Assembly: GCA_905220665.1 (NCBI GenBank) | Contig: CAJNAR010000163.1 | Span: forward strand, 310,001 to 374,000 | Origin: Albugo candida | Taxonomy: Eukaryota; Oomycota; Peronosporomycetes; Albuginales; Albuginaceae | Direction of reading: 5' to 3' | DNA length: 64,000 nucleotides | Part shown: piece by piece, positions 45,185 through 56,130 of the stretch | Position numbering within the stretch: the first letter of the stretch is position 1 | Layout: every line of letters begins with the position of its first letter | Program-made: the position numbers and the translations under genes | Notes under the pieces: generated by a model | The model's database searches: none | What the model was told of the DNA's origin: nothing | The model's input: the letters and a program-made list of their open reading frames with translations, nothing else

Positions 45185-47515
45185 TTAGCATTTGTCGCCT
45201 TTGTCATCACTCTTTCTCTCCAGAGATGCTTGCTTGTGTACGTCAAAACTCACCGCCATGGTTCTCTCTTCTAATTCCTCTTCTACCGCGGATATCTCAC
45301 GGCCAGGAGTAGTCGCATGTGACGAGGCATTATTCTCGTCAGCCTCGTTACCATGAAGAAGTCTACCATTAGTCTCATATCCTGTTAGTTCCTGATGCTG
45401 TCACGACATACTTGACACAGGGAAAGAAAACTAGCATATCTACTTATTCATTCTACAACTAAATAAGAAACGCTTTACTCCACACAGCAATGTTGTGTAG
45501 TTCACGCATTCATATGACTGCGTCATCACATCTTCAACATTTTCCACTTTAGGGCTTCATGGTAGTGAAGACATCCTAATCGTATTTCTTGCAAATTGCA
45601 AGATTAGCTTCACCATAGTGAGCGATTAGCTGCTTAATAAAGGATTTCGAATCACAGAATCAGCATTTTTGAAAACCTTCCGCGCACTCTGGTCAATTCA
45701 CCTTACCAGCTTGAAGACTATCGCAGGAAGGCTGCCGTCTTCGCTTACTATAGCTATACATGGTGCCCGATAAATCCTTTACTTTCTCCTAGTTCAACAT
45801 TGCTGCTCACCATAGAACTATGATAATGGTGCGCTACGACCTGGAATCCGTCATTTTAGATGTAGCTAGCTCGGAGGCTGTCACGTCTTACCCGTGAAAC
45901 GCGTTATAGCTAACGTGCAGCTCCTGTCGATGGTCATGCATCCACCACGTCTCAAATGCTCGGATAGATTAAAGCTGTTGATAGGTTGTGGTAAGAACTG
46001 TTACACAAAATTCCATATGTCAATACACTTGCCATTATGTATCAGCAATCCAACAATTGATCGCTGTAAGACTACATTCGGGAATTTCTTCTTCAAACAA
46101 AATCTCACTACGGTGCATCTATTCTGCATAAATCGAAAACTTAGGGAAAAACTACATTGGGTGCAGACGGATTATTTGTTCGCACCATTCGTGCTCCCAT
46201 TTCAGTGTGTTTGTGAAGGAAGCTTCAGATCTGATCCCTACATCAAAATCATCTATATCGCATCAGCGCACACTTGACCGTAAAACAGCAGCCTCTAAAG
46301 GTGTGATATCCTACTTCAACTCGTGCTTCCGAAATAAGCTTGTAGCTCACGCGCCATCGCCGTTTTCAATGCTGCACGACTCTGACTAAGTAGAAGCAGC
46401 TGATGATATTATTGAAGCCTAGACGAGTAATCACGTTGGTGTTTTTGCTTAATTGGTTCCATTCAGATTTTATGGGTTTTATTGAGATGGATTGCAAATG
46501 AAGGTTTCGCAGATCTGGTGGAGGATCAAATACTTGGATTCGGATGAAGTGTGATCGGTGCTGTTTCGTACTACCTGATGCATGGTAGCGTCATAATAAG
46601 CATAAGATCTCAGATTTGAACCTTTATTTCAGATATGAGCAGTGAGGTACTTGATGATGATTCTAATCAAGTTGACAGCGTCGTCAGTATCATAATGAAA
46701 CAGAAAGATCGATTTGAACAAGGCTACCGCTCCTATTAATTTGAATTAGCGGACTGACTGATCAGTTGACTCTCATTTCGGGTAATGATAAGGTAATTTG
46801 ACACTGGTCATGATGATAATAGGCTATATAAAGGATCATCAAGCAAATGATTGCCAAGGAAAATTGGTGCAGTGCTAGCCCCAGAGGTCTCCAGTCAAAG
46901 ATGATTGATTGAGAACTATTGATAGTGCAGTCAAGTAGCCGAGGGATAATAGAAAGCAGAAATCTATTTTTTGCGAGACGGATCGCCACCTTTCATAAAT
47001 CAATTTCCAATCGCTAGCAGCTGGCAGCCTATTTTGAACTAGAGACGATTACTCATTTGGAATGGAATTGTGTACCGAAGGCTTTTTGTGCGATTGTAGT
47101 ACGCACACTTTCTTTTGCCGGCGATGTTACAGCTGATTAAAAATATTTCATCACATTATTGCCCTGTGATTGCATACCAGCTTGCACTGCCTCTTTCCGA
47201 AAATACAGTTACGGCAAGCTCTTGTTATATCTCTTGCATGATCGAGGTAATATGCAACAAAGTGACTGAATTCATATCTTTCAGGAGCTTGCGGCAGTTT
47301 GATAAACAGAGATGGCAGCCCATCTACAGCCGCTTGAGCACATGAGGGATTCTTTGCTGTGAAAGCTGTCAAGTAGTCGACATTTTGTACTTGACATTTT
47401 CGACACTGGCCTGAAAATTTCGATTCAAAATTTCTCAATAAAATTGACTGGTTCTTGTAAACTCTGAAATTATAAACCACATTTGAGGAAACTAAAACAA
47501 ACACATCGATCTACC
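45185..47515. other. Gene-free stretch
   Basis: AT-rich with short frames only. No domain, RNA gene or transposon end recognised. Confidence 0.4.
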
Positions 47516-49845
47516 ATGAAAATGCCCATCGCTCTCTCAGCTGTCGTGAGTCTTAACCAGGGACTCCATATTGACGCGTACAAAATCCACACACCAGTAG
47601 GACATAATTACCGACAGCTTTCTCGCTCTCACAAATGTCTCCAACGTTTTGCCCTGTACGCCAACCTTACGTATGTTTTGACGGAGCCCAATGCGAGAGG
47701 AAGAAAGACGCATGATGATAGGCTAAAGATGGTTGCAGAAATCGATAATCATATTCCGTTTTGGAGCGTCCAGGATAGCTGCTTAAGCACAATTTGCGCT
47801 ACTCACACAATTATTCTCAAAGATGAAAGAAAACGATTTCACAAAACTAATCCCTCATCGAGTTTGGATCTCCATTCTGGCGCTCATTTGGTCGTGGATG
47901 AAGAGAAACGCAACGATAAAGTTAACGACGAATCAAACGAGGTATCTATTTCTGGGACTGATCTGATTGGAAGAGGCAGCAATGATAGAAGGGATAGTGT
48001 CACGGAAGAATTTCGATCTCCTGATAATTGGAGGAAAAAAAGAAATGATAATGAATGGAAGGTTGCTCACAAGAAATTCCGACTATTTGGTGCTACCTTT
48101 GATGTAATGAGTTACGATGCGTCGAATATAGCAAAGAATATGAGCGCTAATCCGGATGGAAAAAATAGCTTTCATCAAGGCTACGATTCATTAAAGCAGG
48201 CTTCAACTGCTAAAAATGTTCTGGTCAGTACTAATAACCGAAACGATGCTCTTAAAACACTCCAAATCATTGGGGCTACTGTACATAAACAGAACGACAT
48301 TCCCACATTCACGTCATATTGTTTGCTACTGCAAAAAATTTGCCCGAATTATTCATTCAAGCTTGCCTTCGATGTTTGGATTTTAGTGACATTGATGTGA
48401 GATACTCGATCACAGTATCAACTCCAAAAATTTTCCAATTGGCGCTGCAGTACGCTACAGATAAAATTCCTTCTATGATCATGCTAAAATGCGGCAACAC
48501 GTGTGGTTCGATCAAATGGGGATCCCAGAATGATTGTTTGCTAATATCTTTGCATCAGGAAATAAAAGATAGCTCCTCCGTAGACTTGCAGCTGTGGACC
48601 GGGTACCCCTACCAGCGAAATAATGTTATTTCCGAGGTGCAGGCAAATGAATGGACGGGGTTTCACTATTCAAACATGTCAGTCAAACACCTAAAAGTGA
48701 ATGCGCAAAATTGTCGAACATGTATCCAGCACACTGTTGAACCGCTGATAGGGTGCATAGACGCAAATGAAGAGATCTTTTCATGCATGACCAAACAACA
48801 CACACATGCCAATATAATTGACTTCAGAAATAAGTGTTCGTCAACCGAGGGTCCGTGCGAAAAAATTACGTCCGAAAGACAAGTAAGCGAAAGATTGTTT
48901 ACCGTTCCCTTGGTCTCGTTGCCTTCAAGTGGCCAGCCCGAAGGAGATATTACAGAAAACACATGGACAACCCGATATCAGTGCATGTATTTCATGCCAA
49001 TCATCAGAAAGAAGCCTGAACGCGATGATTACTCAACCGGCAAATCAAAGATACGCTCGGCATGCTTGTCTTGTCTGTTAGGAATCCTTGGGGGGTCTGT
49101 GAAGGTTGATGAAGCTCTGATGAAGATAGTAAAAAAGGTTCAGCCAACTTCATACAAGAGTAATCTCATCTTTTTCAATACGCATGTAGATGTGCAAGAA
49201 TCCGCAATCAAATGTTGGGATTTTTGTACGTGGGTGTCAGGTCTCTCCGATCCTATGTGTAATTTTTTGGAATCTATGATTGCGAAAGAAAGAACGCCAG
49301 TGAGAGAGGTCCAAGAAATCCGGTCGGAAAGATCGGAGAATGCGAACGAAAGGACGCGTATGCCTGGATCAAGTCATGGGCTTACAGCAGAAATCCCGGT
49401 AGGACATTTCTCCACATCAAGCCATTTCTTTGCACATCCTGGAGTGGAACCAGATAGAATAAAAGGTTCTTTGCAAAACGCCGTCGATGATCTCAGTGCT
49501 AGGTCATCAAATGACTTGATCTGGTTTTTGCAGTTCGAAACGAGAGCTGCTGATAAAGAAGCATTCAGGAACTCGGCATTTTGCATCGCAGCAGTCAGCA
49601 ATTCCTACGTTGTGTCATCAGTATCATTGTACATTCTGACGACTCCTTTCAAGTTGACACATGTACTGAACTTGTGTAATTTACATACTCATTTCGGGAT
49701 CGTTCATTACGAAGCTATAGAAATAGGCTTGCTTCCACAGCCTTTGAATTTTCTAAGCGCATTGCAATCTATTGGGATTAGTGAGTATAATCCTCCACCT
49801 AGATCTCTACTAGAGAAGCGAAGTAATAAAATGGACCTTTTTTGA
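47516..49845 (+). CDS. Large putatively secreted protein, frame-broken or spliced
   Basis: Frame one runs from ATG 47516 to 48400. A second frame, shifted by one base, covers 48319-49845 without a strong start of its own. Together they would make roughly 770-780 residues. The N-terminus (Lys-Met-Pro-Ile-Ala-Leu-Ser-Ala-Val-Val-Ser-Leu) is a plausible but weak signal peptide. The body is hydrophilic, with scattered cysteines (including Cys-Leu-Ser-Cys-Leu and Cys-Gly-Asn-Thr-Cys), a charged Asp/Arg/Asn region at residues 120-200, and no recognised domain. The switch at about 48280-48400 could be an intron (a GTACATAAAC donor lies near 48281) or a real frameshift. Lineage-specific proteins of this sort are common in oomycete pathogens. 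Confidence 0.5.
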
Positions 49846-50388
49846 AGTAGGAAGTGCTTTAATAATGTAAAAGTGCATTATTATACCTGTTGAAGGTGTC
49901 TATACTACTAGAAATTAACTAACTGACTTCTCTAGTCGCCTAGGTTATCTTAAAAACATACATACATATGAAAAATACGTTTCGTGAATATATAGATGAG
50001 ACATGATAATATGTCTGCTCGTTGATAGTCCTGTAGTGCATAGCCTCAATCACCACGATACGAGATATGTCCAGCATGTAAATGATAGAAAGCTGTGAAT
50101 ATTGTCCAAAAGTACAAAGTTTTGCAAAGGGGTGTGCGCCACAATACGCTGAACGTAGCCATCCAACTAAGACTAGGATACGAGTTGCACTTGCATGGTG
50201 ACTTGTCTATTTCGTACCCGCAGCAACGATTTTCGACCCCTGAAAAAACTGCCGAATGATCCTTACATTGCGAGTTGATCTAGTGCCTTGAGAAGCCGAA
50301 TGCGTTCGTCTTGATCGTAATTACCGAACGTGCGCACCAACCGTGGTCTTGATCACGGAAAGCGGTGAAATTGTCGGAGTTGCTGACC

Positions 50389-50416
50389 GCTGACCGCTGA
50401 CCGCTGAACGAACAAA
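50389..50416. repeat. Short tandem repeat in LINE tail
   Basis: The 7-mer GCTGACC occurs three times in a row with a degenerate fourth copy. The homologous position of copy A (near 21580) lacks the expansion, so it arose after the copies separated. Confidence 0.6.
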
Positions 50417-51573
50417 ACGACGATTCCGATCTGTCCAGACGAAGTGCAGCGTCACCGCTTGCAATGCAAGCCATAAATCTGATATAATATGCTGATATTC
50501 TTTCCATGCCGGCCGTATTGCTGGCACAATTGCACATACATTATGCGTCCAACGTGGTCGAGAGGAGAGAAATTGATCCCATCTAGGGAGTAACTCCCTC
50601 CATAACTGTGCCGTGTGATCGCATTCTAGAAAGAGATGTTGATAGGATTCCATTGCCCCACACGAAGGCTGCTTGCACAATATAATGTCGGGCTGAATAT
50701 CCTATAAGAACCAGAAACAAGATCGAACTGGCAGTATGCAGAAAGCCAGACGAAACTGCAAATCTTCGAAAATTGGCAATACACGTTTTTGAAATGCCGT
50801 GATGTAGCCATGAACGTGAGAACTCGTTAGGAATCCAGTGCATCCGATCTCTCCCGTGATGACCAATGTGTTGACATCGGATGACTCTGGACTGGTTCGG
50901 GAGGTTTCCAGACGATTCGTGAGAGTTGTGAGCGTGAAATAGATGGAAAATAATGTTTCCTTTCCTTGCTTTTTACTCCCACATAAAATGATCTGCCACT
51001 TGTGGTTGGTGTAATCCAAATGATGAGACCAATCGTCGAGTGGATACGCTGTAGTATCTGAGTGAATTCATTGTAAAGTCGACTCAGCAACTTTTCTTCA
51101 GACATATCTGACGTGTTTAGCTCTTCGTCGTTGTAATAGTTGGCGACGAAATCTTCCTTCGTTGGCCATGTGTCATTTTCTCGAAAAAAGTCTTGCAGAC
51201 TGCGAATCTCGAAAAGCGTAGCAAACGTGTTTCGAAATGTGCGATTTGGTTCGTCCGCCATACCAAGATTGTACCAAACGTTCAGCGTACTTGGATGGCG
51301 CGTAGCAGCTTCGTAATGTAATTTTTGGTCGCAGTGAAACCACAGCGGTTGTTCCATGCAATACTGACGGCGTTGTGAAACATTCAAATCTGATAATGAA
51401 ATGCTCCAATCCATCTGATGCCACATTTTAAATGCGTGTTTCCACCATGACGATATGGTCTCCCATTGAACCATTTTTCCATGTCGATTTGGTGCGATGA
51501 TGAATATGTTCATCGGCTGGTGTGGTCCAAAGAAAGGTTGAATAAGTTGACATGCTTCCATGGAAGCAATTGC

Positions 51574-53772
51574 TCAATTCGCAGGAATACTTGTTGACGC
51601 ATCGGATGCGAAATGCTGAAGGAATTGAATACGTTGTAGCTTTAGTCGTCCCACCAAAAAAGGAACTTGTAGTCCACCATCTTGTCGGCGAAGATATAAA
51701 AGCTCTTTGCTGAGTAGGTGAACATGTGTTGAATCTTTTTTGTGTTTCCGACCAAGCACAAATCGATTTAACATCGATTGCCACTGTCGAATGGTCACTG
51801 CTGGTATATCAACGTGCATCGTGTAATGCCAAAATCGTGATAAAATCATCGTCTGCGCAATCAGTAGTCGACCACGGACAGTTCGTGCTCGTCGAAACCA
51901 TACACCAAACCCATAGTAAAAACACTTGTCAAGAGTTGAAATAACCATCGAATGAGTTGGTTTCTGGCCGAACGGAATACCAAAATACTTGACCGAATCC
52001 TCCGGACCCATTATGGTCAAATTGGGAATACGTGGACACGGCTTGGTCCGATTCAACGAGAGCAAAGATGATTTACTCAAGTTGAGTTTCGCACCCGATC
52101 CATCGCAATAGACTTGGACGAGTTCGAGTTGCGTCAAAACACCATTTGGTGTCTCTGAAAGCAATGTCGAATCGTCCACAAAAAATAATCCAGTTGCGAC
52201 AGTTGTGCCACTAATCCGGAATGCCATGTTCTTCATGTTGACGAAGTAAATTTCCTAAAGGTTCGATCGTCATCAGAAAAAGTAATGCTTAGAGAGGATC
52301 ACCTTGTTTCACTCCACGTTGTGGTGTAATGGACGGTGTGATATTTCCATTAATCATCAACTGCGCCTTTGTGTTATTGTACAAAAGTCGAACCCAGTCG
52401 ATAAAACTTTTTCCAACGCCCATTTTTTCCAAAACGCGAAACATGTACGTCCAATTGACTCGATCATAAGCTTTCTCAAAGTCGAGAAAAGTCGCATAAG
52501 CTTCCTCCCCACGATGAGTGACCAAGTCTTGGATGTCGGTGAGATGTCGAATATGATGATGCATTGACCTTCCGCGCACAAATGCTTTTTGATCTTGATG
52601 GATCAATTTTGGCAAAAACGTTGCAATCGATACGCCAACACTTTTGAAAGTACTTTCACATCGACGCAAAGTAGTGCGATCGGTCGATAGTTGCCAGGAT
52701 CACCTCGTGATCCTTTCTTATATAAAAGTGTGATTGCTGAGTGACGTTGTGATCGAAGTGAAATTCCTCTTTCCAGCTGATATTCGAACACGATCTTCAG
52801 ACATTCGCCAAACGTTTCCGGATCAAGCTGATAAAATGCAGCTGGTAGTCCATCCATACCTGGAGAAGAACTACTCCGCATGTGCTTGATCGCTTCTGCC
52901 ATCGAATCGAGCAATTTTTTTTGCTTTCTTGCACATGGAGCATTTGAGTCGGTCTCTGAGCTATAAAGAGAGCCCATGACACCACCCCAATGATCTCTGA
53001 ATTCGTCAATAATCTCCCTCGGGTTCGATGTCACGGTACCACATTTTTTGATGACATTTTCGATCGGCACGCGACGACAAGAACTATCCGGAGGGCGAAA
53101 AAAATGCTTGGAAGAGGTCTCCATATGCTTCACGTGATGGTAGAAACTTTCATCTTGGTTGTATTTCGCATTGTTTTCGACTGAAATTCGAAATTGTTGG
53201 AGACTCGATTCGTAAAAATACCGTGACTCATTGGTGTCTGGAATGCGATATCGAGCTGCTGCGACTTCCAAAACACGCTGGCTAGACTCAACATCACGTC
53301 GGCTATCTTTTGCAACCTTTTTTTCAATGATTTGAAGCTGTTTCTTCATTTTCGTCTTCCAACATTCCCACATTTTACCGGGGTTCGAAGTTGTCCGTAA
53401 TTGTTCGAGCACCAAATTCGCTTCCCATTTGATTGCTTCGACAACTTTCGGATATTCAAATAACATTTGCAATATCCTCATCCCGGAGATTGAGTTGGAT
53501 TTGTAAAAGTTATTTTTTCTGCCAGATGATCTCCCGCATGTCGTGGACGAAAATACTCAGAGGTTTTGTATACCATATTGAATAGCTCTTCCGACATGCA
53601 GATATAATCAAGTCGATTCTTGCGCGGTAATGGTCCTGTAAATACTTTTTCAGTCGGATGTTGAATTCGCCAAGCGTCTACCACACCCAACTGTGAAAGC
53701 CATTCCAAACACGCTAATCGACTTGGTTCGTGTCGAATTGTTCCACTCGAAGCATCGATAGCTGGATCGCCT
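51574..53772 (-). pseudogene. LINE ORF2 (AP endonuclease-reverse transcriptase), 3' part
   Basis: Motifs in order: Ser-Pro-Gly-Met-Asp-Gly-Leu-Pro (near 52860), Asn-Tyr-Arg-Pro-Ile-Ala-Leu-Leu (near 52690), Phe-Val-Arg-Gly-Arg-Ser-Met (near 52575), Phe-Leu-Asp-Phe-Glu-Lys-Ala-Tyr-Asp-Arg-Val (near 52470), Arg-Gly-Val-Lys-Gln-Gly-Asp-Pro-Leu (near 52310) and the catalytic Phe-Val-Asp-Asp (near 52180). Frame changes near 53480, 52640 and 52250 break it. The family is APE-type, L1/Tx1-like. The endonuclease start is on the far side of the insert, at 60340-60840. Confidence 0.8.
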
Positions 53773-53777
53773 GTGGT
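53773..53777. repeat. Target-site duplication, left (GTGGT)
   Basis: GTGGT here and at 60331-60335 flank the GC-rich insert exactly at the points where LINE sequence stops and restarts. Joining the LINE flanks with one copy agrees with the sequence expected from LINE relatives apart from one extra base. Confidence 0.7.
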
Positions 53778-53822
53778 TATGCCCTCCGCTACCTGCTTCA
53801 ACGTCTACCCAGCTGCCCGCTT

Positions 53823-54212
53823 TTCGCTGCTTGACAGCTGTACTTGCCGTCGCACCCACCGTAGCATTCGACCAGACGTCCGCATGAACCTCGCTACGAC
53901 GTACCCCGCCTACCTGCAAGACGCGAGGCACCTGCCGAGCCCGCACTTCGTTCACCCCGCCTGCCTCTACCCGCTCACTGCAACCCGCGAGGCGCAGGCC
54001 GAGCTCCCGAGTTTTTGAACACGCATGTCTCTGCCTGCTCACTGCAACCCGCGAGGCGCAGGCCGAGCTCCCCTCTTCTTCACCCTCGACCCTTGCTTCA
54101 CCGAACCCGCGAGGCGGCAGCCGAGCTCACCCCGACTTCACCCACGACCCTCGCTCACGCCTCACCACTTGCTCTCGAACCCAGCTAACCCGCCTAACCC
54201 CCTTCTCGCCTG
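53823..54212. repeat. Direct repeat L of insert
   Basis: 390 bp, starting TTCGCTGCTTGACAGC and ending CCCCCTTCTCGCCTG. It is nearly identical to 59387-59772; the one clear difference is 4 extra bases here near 53960. It ends about 100 bp before the capping enzyme start. Confidence 0.95.
53969..54145. repeat. Three-unit internal repeat in direct repeat L
   Basis: A block AACCCGCGAGGCGCAGGCC followed by GAGCTCCC occurs twice, and a shortened form AACCCGCGAGGCGGCAGCC followed by GAGCTCAC once. The same three units recur in the right repeat. Each contains the palindrome GAGCTC. Confidence 0.8.
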
Positions 54213-54313
54213 TGTAGCCTTCGGACAACTACACATTCTTCAGCCACCACAAATCCGCAGTTCTCCTCTGCGGGTCGTTGCAACGGTACAGACTGTGCTT
54301 CGAGGAGCGACGC

Positions 54314-55930
54314 ATGAAGCTAGGCAAGTGGATCTGTAAGGCGCGGCACTACAAACCGGACAACCGTTACGCCGTTGAGTTCGAGTACGCGTCGACATGT
54401 CCGATTACTGACTCCGACAAGATGGAGATCCTTGTAGCGATACACGCGCGCCTCTGTCACGTTGAGAAGTATGCGAAGGTGCTAGGCAAGCAGACGTTGG
54501 TGAGGTTACGCGCTGTCGCTCTACCGGTCAAAGACGTACGCGTGGTCCCGCAGCACGACGTGTCCTATCGCGTGAAGGTAGACGGTGAGCATGCTTGGCT
54601 GTTCGAGGCCGGCTCCATGTGGTACATCTGCCGCAGCGATCCCCACCTGACTGTCGTTGGGTTCCGCGTGAAGTCTGTCCTCGACCTGCTGTCACCGCTG
54701 TCGATGGTACTGCGAGTAGAGCAGCTCCCGGATGGGTCACTCGTGCTCATCGACATGCTCGCGATGGGTGGAGTAGTCGAGCAGACGTCTAGGCCGTACG
54801 ATGCGTATCGGAAGTTGCTGCTCCATCGCTACGTGCCGGACGACCTGGTGATTCGGGAGGAATTCGACTCGCTTGAGCAGGCGCAGGAGTCAAGGCGAAC
54901 AGTGTCGTATGGGTCAGACGGCATCATCGTGGTCGACAAGACATGCTCGCTGACGTACAGGTTGAAGAATCCAACGTTGGACATGCTAAGCGAGCAAGGC
55001 GGCTTGTACGTCTCCGTCAGGGGCAAGCCTTCGAGGCGTGTAGGCGTCGCGTCGAGCAGAATGCAAAGCGGCGTTGTCTACGAGTGCACGATCGAGTCCC
55101 CCTCCAACGGCTTTGCTGCTATCTCGTCCTACGTGTCCAGGACTGACAAGCTTGGCCCTAGCCCCTCGCGCGTATTCGACAACGTGATGTCCATCTTGCA
55201 GTCGACGGATGACTCGGACCTGTCCCTCATTGATCGAGTGTCAGCTTACTCCTTCGCAGTCCGTGCAGCCATGTACGAGTGGACGTCTAATCGCGGATAC
55301 CTTCGAGGGCTTGTCGTCGACGTGGGGACAGGCAGGCTTCAGGCACAGGACGTCATGTTCTCCTGCTCGCAGTGTTCGTACCTGTTCTGCGACCCGCGAC
55401 TCGACCTGACGCACATTAGGACGCAGGTCACGGTGCTCGACGTCACACACGTCGACGCTGCAGCCATGGTGGAGCTCATCCAAGGCCTCTCTAGATCGCG
55501 GCGGTCGTACGCTGGCTACCGAGGCAGGGTTGAACGGCTAATCGCCATGCCCGGTGTGATGCAAGCCCTCAAGCGTAACTACGTCTCGATGATGTACTCC
55601 TTCTCGCTGTCCTACGTAGCGCGTACCTTCAGCCAGCTTGCTAGGTACGGCGTCAAGCAGATCGGCTGCTGCTACGTCTACGACGCTGTCGATGATGAAG
55701 GTGTGCTCGTCAACGTCGGTGGCATACACCTGCGCGTCCATGACAAGGAAGGGAACCGTGCCACTGCGACGTTTGGTGGGAAGGCATCCTTCACGGAGCC
55801 AGCTGTTACGAGGGAATCCTTCTGCGATGGGACGGTTACATCCGCTCTCTCGCTAGCAGGTCTCCAGGGAGATGCAGACCCGAGAATGGCCAGCGTGGTG
55901 CAGCACATCGTGGTGGCGACGAGTTTTTAA
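54314..55930 (+). CDS. mRNA capping enzyme (guanylyltransferase-methyltransferase)
   Basis: Intact 538-residue frame from ATG 54314 (36 bases inside a longer open frame that begins with TTG). Residues 20-70 have Val-Glu-Phe-Glu-Tyr and Arg-rich strands that may be a reduced triphosphatase tunnel domain. Guanylyltransferase motifs are clear: motif I Lys88-Val-Asp-Gly-Glu with the lysine nucleophile, motif III around 138-150 (Leu-Ile-Asp-Met-Leu-Ala), motif IV Ser-Asp-Gly-Ile-Ile-Val at 201-206, motif V Tyr-Arg-Leu-Lys-Asn at 215-219, and an OB-fold start Val-Tyr-Glu-Cys-Thr-Ile near 255. Residues 330-538 resemble a cap N7-methyltransferase: Val-Val-Asp-Val-Gly-Thr-Gly at 334-340, Cys-Asp-Pro-Arg-Leu-Asp near 359, then Tyr-Ser-Phe-Ser-Leu-Ser-Tyr. 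It would cap transcripts made by the neighbouring polymerase. The triphosphatase part is uncertain. Confidence 0.82.
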   Translation: MKLGKWICKARHYKPDNRYAVEFEYASTCPITDSDKMEILVAIHARLCHVEKYAKVLGKQTLVRLRAVALPVKDVRVVPQHDVSYRVKVDGEHAWLFEAGSMWYICRSDPHLTVVGFRVKSVLDLLSPLSMVLRVEQLPDGSLVLIDMLAMGGVVEQTSRPYDAYRKLLLHRYVPDDLVIREEFDSLEQAQESRRTVSYGSDGIIVVDKTCSLTYRLKNPTLDMLSEQGGLYVSVRGKPSRRVGVASSRMQSGVVYECTIESPSNGFAAISSYVSRTDKLGPSPSRVFDNVMSILQSTDDSDLSLIDRVSAYSFAVRAAMYEWTSNRGYLRGLVVDVGTGRLQAQDVMFSCSQCSYLFCDPRLDLTHIRTQVTVLDVTHVDAAAMVELIQGLSRSRRSYAGYRGRVERLIAMPGVMQALKRNYVSMMYSFSLSYVARTFSQLARYGVKQIGCCYVYDAVDDEGVLVNVGGIHLRVHDKEGNRATATFGGKASFTEPAVTRESFCDGTVTSALSLAGLQGDADPRMASVVQHIVVATSF

Positions 55931-56130
55931 AACATGCTAGCGGCGCTTAGGTAGCGCGATGACGTAGGAACGCTTGCCTGAGGGTGGGTTAGCTGGCCCT
56001 GCTGGTTGAGGCTCTGAGGTCTCGACGCTTTGCAGGGAAGTCTTAGCCGAGAACTCGGAGGGAGCGACGTCCTCGGGGTCCTGGTCTGGCTCCTAGTGTT
56101 CGACCGACTCCTTCTCCTCGACGTTGACGT

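Larger units (their letters stand above)
49889..53777 (-). mobile_element. LINE copy B/D, 3' part (endonuclease end, RT, tail)
   Basis: This is the downstream part of a LINE whose upstream part lies at 60331-63410; the two are separated by the GC-rich insert. Reading leftward from 53777 it resumes the endonuclease just after its Gly-Asp motif (Asp-Pro-Ala-Ile-Asp, then Arg-Leu-Asp-Tyr-Ile). It continues with reverse transcriptase, the Cys-x4-Cys...His...Cys tail domain, and a 3' end at 49889 shared with copy A. Nearly all intermediate parts are present, so the copy was essentially full length before insertion. Confidence 0.85.

Noticed and set aside
54278..54313. Capping enzyme start at 54278
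   Set aside because: That codon is TTG; the first ATG in frame is 54314 and gives a sensible N-terminus.
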